Position numbers and translations under genes: made by a program
Shown here: positions 45,291 through 52,528 of the stretch, piece by piece
Layout: the number at the start of each line of letters is the position of its first letter
How positions within the stretch are numbered: position 1 is the first letter of the stretch
Source of the DNA: Sphingobacterium puteale
GTDB taxonomy: Bacteria > Bacteroidota > Bacteroidia > Sphingobacteriales > Sphingobacteriaceae
Assembly: GCF_003627955.1 (NCBI RefSeq)
Contig: NZ_RBWS01000001.1
Coordinates: 186,001-250,000 of the forward strand
DNA: 64,000 nt
Direction: 5' to 3'
Notes under the pieces: generated by a model
The model's database searches: none
What the model saw: only the letters and a program-made list of their open reading frames with translations
What the model was told of the DNA's origin: nothing

Positions 45291-46613
45291 TTATTGCTTT
45301 TTATTATTAACGGTTACACTGTTTAGAACAAATCTTTTAATGTATTCCTTATGAATAACAGGATCTTTACTCGCACGGACATGCATATTTTGAAATGTAA
45401 AATCCGATAATACATATTGCTCCGAATTGAGTACATCAAAAACAATGTCGCAATCCAGATCAATATTACGCAGGACAATATTTCTCGCATAAGACATTTT
45501 GATATCTTTCTCGCCCTTTAAATCAAAAAATTGGGTCCAGGGTTTGATAAACAACATACTATTGACATTTCCTTTTATATTTTCAATCAAAATATTTTCA
45601 TATTCCTGTGGTGTATCCGGACGCATCTTTAGCTGCAACAGCTTACGCGCTTTATCCAGCGTGTTGTTTCTAAAAATCACATTATAACTATGAATTGACT
45701 CACTTCCGCACGTCAGTGCACTATGACAAAATCCAAAAAAACAATTTTCAATAATGATATTTGAATTGGGACCATTGTTAGGATCCTTATCGGAATTCGG
45801 CCCCTTCCCACCTTTTAATGCGATCGCATCATCGTTAACGGACAAGTAGCAATCCTTAATCAATACATTACGGCAGACATCCAAATCGATTGCATCGGAA
45901 CTAGGTGCTTTGACAGGTTCCTTTGGCGCTGAAATATGTAAGCCGATCAATTTGAGGTTTTCACATTTATAATAATGAGAGGTCCAGAAGGGAGAATTGA
46001 TTAAGCGAATGCCCGAAATCTGTACATCTTTGCTATTGGACACATAGAGTAAGCGCGGGCGCATTTCGTCCATATTTGTACATTTTGGATTAAACTGCCG
46101 TCTAAGCCAAAAAGACCGCCAGTAGCGTAACCCGTTTCCATCGAGTGTACCCTTGCCTGAAATTGTAAAACCATCCACCCGATCTGCATTGACAAGCGCC
46201 AAAAAATATTTGACCGTTTGCCCCTCCATACGCGTCTCTGCCAATGCAAAATCTGCAATATCATCGCTTCCTTTTAATACAGCTCCTTCTTCTAAGTATA
46301 AGTGTGTCTTTGGCTTAAAAAATAATGACCCACTCAAATAGATACCTTTCGGTACGACGACCACTCCCCCACCACTGGTATAGGCTTTATCAATTGCTTG
46401 CTGGATTTTGGCCGTTTGCACAATGGTGCTATCTGTCGTTACACCAAAATCAGTGATCAAAAATTTCTTTCCGAGCGTTCCGATATCAGTCGATTTTACA
46501 GTTTCAAACCATTTTGAGATTGCTGTTCCGTCCGGAAATTTTTCTTGCGCATGTGCTGTGGACAACAACACAAGTGAGGTGAGTAGATGTAAAAAACGAA
46601 AGAATTTTTTCAT
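45291..46613 (-). CDS. Divergent GH28 family hydrolase with altered active site
   Basis: 440 residues from ATG 46613 (Sec signal ending TAHAQ). Parallel beta-helix with the GH28 acids kept: D240 in SSDAID, and D261 and D262 in VNDDAIALKGG. However NxD is SSD, GHG is CHS (H297 retained) and RIK is QLK (Q327, K329). In canonical GH28 the Arg helps bind the galacturonate carboxylate, so its loss suggests a different substrate, such as a rhamnogalacturonan linkage or a non-uronate sugar. It leads the RG-I operon; an operator-like TCCTG repeat lies 140-157 bp upstream. Confidence 0.88.
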   Translation of the reverse strand: MKKFFRFLHLLTSLVLLSTAHAQEKFPDGTAISKWFETVKSTDIGTLGKKFLITDFGVTTDSTIVQTAKIQQAIDKAYTSGGGVVVVPKGIYLSGSLFFKPKTHLYLEEGAVLKGSDDIADFALAETRMEGQTVKYFLALVNADRVDGFTISGKGTLDGNGLRYWRSFWLRRQFNPKCTNMDEMRPRLLYVSNSKDVQISGIRLINSPFWTSHYYKCENLKLIGLHISAPKEPVKAPSSDAIDLDVCRNVLIKDCYLSVNDDAIALKGGKGPNSDKDPNNGPNSNIIIENCFFGFCHSALTCGSESIHSYNVIFRNNTLDKARKLLQLKMRPDTPQEYENILIENIKGNVNSMLFIKPWTQFFDLKGEKDIKMSYARNIVLRNIDLDCDIVFDVLNSEQYVLSDFTFQNMHVRASKDPVIHKEYIKRFVLNSVTVNNKKQ

Positions 46614-46752
46614 AATATTTAGATTTATAAATATGTTTCCCCCTAACCTATCAATCCATTCCATGCAATGAACGGCCTTTTAGAATTGAATGCGTCTAAG
46701 GACGCTTATAATAAGTAGTTATCCCTAAAAGTATCAACATTTTTAACAAGAG

Positions 46753-46800
46753 CTGTCCTGTAGTATCCTGAACATCATACCCACTAGTTGCCCTATCCTA
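46753..46800. promoter_or_regulatory. Putative operator: TCCTG direct repeat with a third phased copy
   Basis: CTGTCCTG at 46753 and GTATCCTG at 46763 have a 10-bp period. CTATCCTA at 46793 is a third copy exactly 30 bp further, keeping the helical phase. Position is 140-187 bp upstream of the RG-I operon. A weak -7-like CAACATTT (46735-46742, minus strand AAATGTTG) lies 10 bp from the repeat. Confidence 0.5.
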
Positions 46801-47102
46801 TCAATTTGTCTGAAAACAAGTCTACTATCGGCTTTTCAAGCAGCTACGTAATATCTTTGTTATAGAGGAAACTAACCTAAAATAATGGTAATCCAACAAT
46901 ATTGTTCCTACTATTGGCACGAAACTTTCGACGGGACGCCATCTATTTTTTGCCCCGTTGAATTATTTACGGTAACTCAGCACTTAGGCATGATTTATTC
47001 GTTTTTTTGCCATCTGTTGGAAGCATTGAATCCTTTTTCTTACGAACTTTTCCGTACACGCAAAACACGCGACATTTTCGCGAATTGGCAGACCAACTAC
47101 GA

Positions 47103-47358
47103 TCCTTTAAACTCCCTTAAACTCCCTTTAAGTCCCTTCAAGTCCCTACATTATTTGACTTAGCTTCGGGATTAGTTCGAGAATGCTTCGCAACTACTTC
47201 GACCCTTCTTCGACAACGCTTCGGGTGGGCTTCGGGTAGGCTCCGACACGAAGCCGAACAACAATCGAATAAGCGCCAACGCCGTCCCCTCGCTGTCCCG
47301 AAGCAGTCTCGAACAGCTACCGGACGATTCCCAAACAACTGCCGAATAACTAACCGAA
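47103..47358. repeat. Helically phased repeat block: 10-bp TCCCTT units, then 11-bp TTCG and CGAA arrays
   Basis: TCCCTT-type units begin at 47103, 47113, 47123, 47133 and 47143 (10-bp period). TTCG then occurs at 47165, 47176, 47187, 47198, 47209, 47220 and 47231, with TCCG at 47242: eight positions exactly 11 bp apart. From 47255 the complement CGAA takes over at 47255, 47266, 47299, 47310 and 47343 (CGGA at 47321), all in one 11-bp phase. The two halves form an imperfect large inverted repeat centred near 47248. It is richer in GC than the surrounding intergenic DNA. Confidence 0.8.
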
Positions 47359-47534
47359 GCTGCAAAACATACCGAGAAGTATGTCAGATAGACGATAAAT
47401 TATTTTCCAAACCACCTTGTACTGTCCTGCTCCGTAAGATTAGGCGAAAAGCTGATAGTTCTTTATTTTTAACAATTATTGTTCTTTAATTAGTTAGCCC
47501 TAGGGCTTCATTCAGAACTTATTACCAATCAATT

Positions 47535-48905
47535 ATGACATATAAATCAATCTTTACAATCATTTTATTATTAAATTCGTTCGTTGGCTTAAGCTTTGCA
47601 CAAACAGGCAAGATCGCACAGGAAGAGATCAACATTCAGGCTCCATTTGAAATTCCAACGTTTAAGGTTCCCAATTTCGAGCATTGTAAAAACTACGATA
47701 TCCGCGATTTTGGTGCTAGGCAAGGAGATAAGAAAAGTACTTCCAGCGCAATTGCAAAGGCAATTGACATGGCGACAACTTCTGGGGGCAATATCATCAT
47801 TCCGCCAGGCGAATGGCACACCAAGGCTATACACTTAAAAAGTAATATCAACTTACATATCAGTGCAGGAGCAACGTTATTATTTTCGGGAGACCCAAAG
47901 GACTATCTGCCTGCTGTTCACAGTAGTTGGGAAGGACTAGAATGTTATAACTACTCCCCGCTGATCTATGCCTATGAAGCGACAAATGTTGCCCTTACAG
48001 GCAAGGGAACCATAAAAGCAGATCTTACTGTTTGGGAGAAATGGTTTCCAAGACCGAAACCACATATGGAGAGCATCAAAAATCTTTATAACTGGGCACA
48101 AGATGGAATACCTGCAGAACAACGCCTTATGGTCAATGACACATCCAATCTTAGACCGCAATTTATTCAATTCAACCGTTGTCAACATGTTAGAGTCGAA
48201 GATATTAAGATCCGAAACAGTCCTTTTTGGACGTTGCACCTCTACTTAACGAAAGATGTCCTTGTACGTGGGATCGACATCTATGCCCATGGTCATAACA
48301 ATGATGGGATCGACCCAGAAATGAGTCAGAATGTATTGATTGAGAATTGTATTTTTGACCAAGGTGATGATGCTATTGCATTGAAATCAGGCCGAAATCC
48401 GGAAGGCTGGCGATTAAAAACACCAACAAAAAATATTGTGATCCGTAATTGCGAGATCCGCGATGGTCACCAATTGCTTGCCGTTGGGAGCGAGCTCTCG
48501 GGTGGAATTGAAAACATTTATGTAAACAATTGTGCGGTCCTACCCAATGAAAAATTGATGCATTTACTGTTTATCAAAACGAATGAGCGTATGGGTGGCT
48601 ATGTTAAAAACATTTATTTTTCAAATATTAAAGCCCAAAATGTAAAAGAGGGTATACTTGGAATTGATACCGATGTCCTCTATCAATGGCGCAACTTGGT
48701 ACCAACCAAAGTAAAAAAACTAACGCCCATATCGAACGTCTATCTTTCAAACATTGATGTAGAAATAGGTGAATTTATTTCAAAGATCAACGGCAATTCG
48801 GAACTTCCAATTCAGACAGTTCAATTGAAGGATGTACGGCTCAAGAAAATAACCTCAACTGCAGTCCAAAATCAATATATCAAGGGTTTCTCTTACATAC
48901 AATAA
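47535..48905 (+). CDS. GH28 family hydrolase, sole plus-strand gene
   Basis: 456 residues with a Sec signal ending LSFAQ. NND with D257, GDD with D278 and D279, H312 in GHQ (canonical GHG) and FIK with K348 in place of RIK, so the carboxylate-binding Arg is replaced by Phe346. It otherwise resembles the GH28 at 19446-20846, including LKSNINLHIS and YNYSPLIYAYE. The catalytic acids are intact and hydrolase activity is expected, but the +1 subsite is changed. It is monocistronic, read away from the RG-I operon, and ends at the bidirectional terminator 48958-49015. Confidence 0.9.
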   Translation: MTYKSIFTIILLLNSFVGLSFAQTGKIAQEEINIQAPFEIPTFKVPNFEHCKNYDIRDFGARQGDKKSTSSAIAKAIDMATTSGGNIIIPPGEWHTKAIHLKSNINLHISAGATLLFSGDPKDYLPAVHSSWEGLECYNYSPLIYAYEATNVALTGKGTIKADLTVWEKWFPRPKPHMESIKNLYNWAQDGIPAEQRLMVNDTSNLRPQFIQFNRCQHVRVEDIKIRNSPFWTLHLYLTKDVLVRGIDIYAHGHNNDGIDPEMSQNVLIENCIFDQGDDAIALKSGRNPEGWRLKTPTKNIVIRNCEIRDGHQLLAVGSELSGGIENIYVNNCAVLPNEKLMHLLFIKTNERMGGYVKNIYFSNIKAQNVKEGILGIDTDVLYQWRNLVPTKVKKLTPISNVYLSNIDVEIGEFISKINGNSELPIQTVQLKDVRLKKITSTAVQNQYIKGFSYIQ

Positions 48906-48957
48906 CAGGTCAAGCCGAATTGATTCCCGACATTCAATAAACCTGATGCCATTGATC

Positions 48958-49015
48958 TTCATACATAAAAAAAGGCTTTTCTATTAAAATAGAAAAGCCT
49001 TTTTTTATGTATGAA
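48958..49015. terminator. Bidirectional intrinsic terminator with a 28-bp perfect stem
   Basis: 48958-48985 is perfectly complementary to 48988-49015 with only AA between. The stem contains AAAAAAAGGC and GCCTTTTTTT, giving T-runs on both strands. It lies between the convergent GH28 (ends 48905) and GH2 (ends 49024). Confidence 0.9.
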
Positions 49016-49023
49016 CCGGGATA

Positions 49024-51885
49024 TTAATCGGTCAATACATTTATTTTAGGCATCACGAATTGCGTATTTTCTTTTTCGCCCTTCGGAGTACCAAAGTAAA
49101 AATAGAGCGTCCGGTTTACATTTTTATTCATTTGATTCGATTCTCCTGCAGGTCCATTCACTGCGGCATTACCATTTATCCCCAGGGCCAACTTTGTTCC
49201 AATTGGAGGAATAGCGTCCAAAAAGGAAATATCTCCAGTAGGCAATTGCGGATATCCTTTGGGACCTGAAATCCCATAAAACTCGAACAGCCGTAGAAAT
49301 AGGTCATCTTGATCTGTTGCGACCAAAAACTTTCCTTGAACGGTATTGAATTGTACCCAACTGACATCCGAAAAGTAGCCTTTAAATTCAGGAAATGTCC
49401 ATTGACCAATACCGGCTTTTCCATCATTGTACATTTTTTCCCATGTATTAAGCGTGGCACCTTGCAACCTATTCTTCCATATGCGATAAGGGCCATTTCC
49501 CAGCCATTTGGCACCGATAATATAGTTTTCAGGAAAGTTGAAGCTCACTCCCGCATAAGGTACCGCTTTTTTCATGTTATAGGCATAATCGAGTTTCAAC
49601 CAACCATCCGGACGCATCGTCCAACGGATAAAGCTTAGATTACCATCAAACATAAACTCAACCACCTCATTTTTTCCTTCTCGCCAACGTTTAGTGCTCT
49701 TCAGCTCTGACTGACCATCGATAAGCACCGGACCATTATTGAAAGCTAATTTCATGCTATAATCATTGGCCAGATCAACCAATAATCCTGTTTTTTTAGA
49801 AACAAAAGCAGTTATCCCATTTGCCTTAAGGATATAATTCACACTGTCTTCTTTCGCTTCAACATCGGTAAAAGATTTCAAGGGTAGGATTTCAGCAGTA
49901 AGAGCTTGATTGGATCTTACCCGCCATGTCCAGGTATAGATTTCCGCACCCTGTGGATCAGTCGCAGTCAATAACAGTGCATCATACTGCTTCCAGTCAA
50001 CAGGCAAATTCAACTGCAAAGCCCCCTGTTGCGTAGGAGCCACTACGGGACTATTTACTTTCAGGTTCAGCACCGAATCCATGCCCGATTCATCCGCATA
50101 GGGCTGTTGATAAGTAACCAGTTTACCCTCAAATCGACACGCTTTTAGATCGGTAAAGTGGAAACGATTTTCCACCGGAATAGTTCCATTGAAATCAGCA
50201 GGTAATTTCTTCATCGTAATATGCACAGGTGCATAGATCTCCCGAATGGCATAGAAACTTCCTTCTTTTTCGCGATGTGGTCCAAGGATTCCGTCCGGGG
50301 CATTTACCCGGTTGACATCAATCACATTATTGAAATCTGTTCGTACGATACCTTCATCTGCAAAATCCCAGATAAATCCGCCTGCACCCAATTTGGCATT
50401 CCAATGCAACTCCCATATATCTGCTAATCCTGCTGCGGCGCCACCGTCATCCTGTGCATGGAGAAATTCGGTCGGCATGTATATATTTGGACCTTCCAGA
50501 ATTTTTTTTGTTGAATAAAAGTCTTCATAATGGTTGCAGTCGATTCCATTGATTGCATTTCCCGGTCTATGGTGTGCATGGATCACTGTTCGTGCGGAAA
50601 GATCATATTTTTTGTACTCGTCTACGAGTTCTTTATTGTGCCCGCCTTCATTACCGTTACTCCAAAGTATGATAGAAGGGTGATTGGCATCTCGGATAAC
50701 CATTTCTTGCACCAGCTTTTTACCTACAACGGTACTATACGCCTTTTGCCACCCGGCCAATTCATCCAAAACATATAAGCCCAATGAATCGCAATAAGCT
50801 AAAAATGACCGATCTGGCGGATAATGCGAACAGCGTACCGCATTCATATTCATTTCCTTGATCAATTTAACATCATTCAGATCCAACTGGGCGTTCACTG
50901 AACGTCCGGTTTCGGGCCACCATACATGACGATTCACACCTTTCATCTTCACTTTCACACCATTGACGTAAATGCCGTCTCCTTGGCGAACTTCGATCGT
51001 CCTGAAACCAAAACGATCCTGATATTGATATCCTTTTTTCTTGCCATTTACTAGGGTATAGGTAACCTGATATAGGTTTGGTGTCTCCGCTGTCCATAAC
51101 AACGGTTTTTCTACTTTCATTTCGACCAATTTCACTGAATCTTCCGAAGTAATCGGAAATTTTTGAGTTGAGATCACATTCCCCTTTAAATCTTTGATCT
51201 CTACCAATAGATCATTAGCTTTAGACAAGTCCTCCAAATGCACATTACTTCGAAAAGTTCCGTCTGCTTTTGCATCAATAGCTGTCCAGCTGATATGTTC
51301 ATGTGGCGTCGCCTCAAGGTACACCGGTCTATAAATCCCGCCTAAAATCCAATAATCCGCCAGACGCTCCGCATTGTTAACGGATTTATCGGAAGACATC
51401 TTCGATACAGTGGCTTCTAATATGTTGGTCTTGCCAAAGGTGATCTTGTCGGTAACATCGTACTTAAACCGATAGAAAGCACCTTGGTGGATATCTCCAG
51501 CGATCTGGCCGTTGACCTTGACTTCAGTATCCGTCATCGAACCCTCAAAAACCAAGCTTATTTTCTTACCTTTCCAATGCTTTGGAACAGTAAACTGATG
51601 CCGATACAGACCTTTCTCATCATGAAATACAAAATTTTTTCCATAGGTTACATAATCACGTCCATAATTATAAGCCCCAAATCCCTGCTGTTCCCAATGG
51701 CTCGGCACTGCAATCTTATCCCATTTTCCTGCTTTACGTCCTCCTGTCACCCAGAAGTCCCAATTCACCGTGTGAATATTGTCTGTTCCTGAAAGATAAT
51801 GTATTTCTTTCTGCGTCTGTGCTAAGGCCATCAGAACAGACGTAACGCATAGCAATGCAAGCAAGACAATTCGAATTTTAAACAT
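49024..51885 (-). CDS. Glycoside hydrolase GH2, beta-galactosidase-like
   Basis: 953 residues with a Sec signal ending LALAQ. LacZ-like architecture: sugar-binding domain (WDKIAVPSHWEQQGFGAYNYG), Ig-like domains, TIM barrel with GVNRHVWWPETGR and RCSHYPPDRSFLAYCDSLGLYVLDE, then acid/base E413 in SNGNEGGHN and probable nucleophile E473 in MPTEFLH. GGFIWDFADEG follows as in LacZ. The C-terminal domain carries a beta-galactosidase small-chain-like region. Likely trims galactan side chains of RG-I. Monocistronic, between two terminators. Confidence 0.9.
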   Translation of the reverse strand: MFKIRIVLLALLCVTSVLMALAQTQKEIHYLSGTDNIHTVNWDFWVTGGRKAGKWDKIAVPSHWEQQGFGAYNYGRDYVTYGKNFVFHDEKGLYRHQFTVPKHWKGKKISLVFEGSMTDTEVKVNGQIAGDIHQGAFYRFKYDVTDKITFGKTNILEATVSKMSSDKSVNNAERLADYWILGGIYRPVYLEATPHEHISWTAIDAKADGTFRSNVHLEDLSKANDLLVEIKDLKGNVISTQKFPITSEDSVKLVEMKVEKPLLWTAETPNLYQVTYTLVNGKKKGYQYQDRFGFRTIEVRQGDGIYVNGVKVKMKGVNRHVWWPETGRSVNAQLDLNDVKLIKEMNMNAVRCSHYPPDRSFLAYCDSLGLYVLDELAGWQKAYSTVVGKKLVQEMVIRDANHPSIILWSNGNEGGHNKELVDEYKKYDLSARTVIHAHHRPGNAINGIDCNHYEDFYSTKKILEGPNIYMPTEFLHAQDDGGAAAGLADIWELHWNAKLGAGGFIWDFADEGIVRTDFNNVIDVNRVNAPDGILGPHREKEGSFYAIREIYAPVHITMKKLPADFNGTIPVENRFHFTDLKACRFEGKLVTYQQPYADESGMDSVLNLKVNSPVVAPTQQGALQLNLPVDWKQYDALLLTATDPQGAEIYTWTWRVRSNQALTAEILPLKSFTDVEAKEDSVNYILKANGITAFVSKKTGLLVDLANDYSMKLAFNNGPVLIDGQSELKSTKRWREGKNEVVEFMFDGNLSFIRWTMRPDGWLKLDYAYNMKKAVPYAGVSFNFPENYIIGAKWLGNGPYRIWKNRLQGATLNTWEKMYNDGKAGIGQWTFPEFKGYFSDVSWVQFNTVQGKFLVATDQDDLFLRLFEFYGISGPKGYPQLPTGDISFLDAIPPIGTKLALGINGNAAVNGPAGESNQMNKNVNRTLYFYFGTPKGEKENTQFVMPKINVLTD

Positions 51886-51922
51886 AGGTTTATTTATTGA
51901 GTTTGCAAACCCCTAAAATAAA

Positions 51923-51952
51923 AAGTTCAGGACACTAAAGTGTCCTGAACTT
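51923..51952 (-). terminator. Intrinsic terminator after the metalloprotease/DUF3347 operon
   Basis: AAGTTCAGGACAC and GTGTCCTGAACTT form a perfect 13-bp stem with loop TAAA, followed on the minus strand by TTTTATTTTA. It is 36 bp past the DUF3347 stop and 38 bp before the GH2 start. The arms contain the sequence GTGTCCTG, resembling the operator half-site found elsewhere. Confidence 0.88.
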
Positions 51953-51987
51953 ACCTGAATTGTTGTAATTTTCTTGTATGGCGCCCC

Positions 51988-52527
51988 TTAATGGCAGGCT
52001 ACGGGCTCAGGATAATCTCCTGTCGCCATCCCTTTGACCAATTGTCCACATTCGCGCATAGAAGCTGCGTAAGGATTTTCAATCTCCTTGTCATAACTTA
52101 ACCAATAGCCTTTTTCCATGGGACAATATTGTAAGTAAACGGTTTCATCTGTACATTTCATCGTTTCCATTATGGTAAATAGGGATTGCGTAATTGCAGA
52201 GAAGGAAACCTTCATTGCCTTCATATCCTGCGCAGATTTCAAGCCGGCAGCATCTGTCTTCATGGTCTGACTGACCTTCTTGAGGCGCATCATATCATCG
52301 AGCTGCAAACCTTTTAGCCGAAAGTTCTGTACTTCTTTTTCTAACTGAACGACATGCTCTTTACTGCCAGCAAAGTTCTCATCCGTGATATCCTGTTTCA
52401 CCTCCATATAGGCCTTAAATAATCTGTCGCGCTGTGCTTGTGCATTATCCTGCCCGCTTAATTGGCAAGAAACCAGCATGAAGCCGATCACACATGCCAC
52501 ATACATTTTTTTTAATCTACTTTTCAT
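51988..52527 (-). CDS. DUF3347-type lipoprotein, Cys-rich C-terminus
   Basis: 179 residues, lipobox MLVSC (Cys21). The C-terminal motif CTDETVYLQYCPMEKGYWLSYDKEIENPYAASMRECG matches the DUF3347 pattern, a domain often found with copper or heavy-metal efflux components. Here it ends in PEPVACH. Cys, Met and His in this region suggest metal binding, but that is inference. The middle is helical. It starts 1 bp after the metalloprotease stop and is the last gene of the operon. DUF3347 assignment is by motif only. Confidence 0.78.
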   Translation of the reverse strand: MKSRLKKMYVACVIGFMLVSCQLSGQDNAQAQRDRLFKAYMEVKQDITDENFAGSKEHVVQLEKEVQNFRLKGLQLDDMMRLKKVSQTMKTDAAGLKSAQDMKAMKVSFSAITQSLFTIMETMKCTDETVYLQYCPMEKGYWLSYDKEIENPYAASMRECGQLVKGMATGDYPEPVACH

Positions 52528-52528
52528 T

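Larger units (their letters stand above)
46614..47534. other. 921-bp region between divergent GH28 genes
   Basis: Contains a small leader hairpin (GCGTC/GACGC, 46692-46705), the operator-like TCCTG repeat near 46753-46800, a periodic repeat block at 47103-47358 and a further CTGTCCTG at 47422-47429 about 110 bp before the plus-strand GH28. The stretch 46801-47100 has an open frame on the plus strand, but nothing supports it as a gene. No RNA gene is recognised. Confidence 0.6.

Noticed and set aside
46885..47163. Plus-strand open frame of 92 codons upstream of the GH28 gene
   Set aside because: Composition is not protein-like, there are no recognisable motifs, and its end runs through the 10-bp TCCCTT repeat block.
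47103..47358. CRISPR array
   Set aside because: The repeated units are only 4-6 bases at 10-11 bp spacing; there are no 24-40 bp repeats with spacers and no cas genes.
47138..47365. Minus-strand 75-codon frame across the TTCG array
   Set aside because: Arg/Cys-rich product of an 11-bp periodic sequence; the period is not a multiple of three and no start context or homology is evident.
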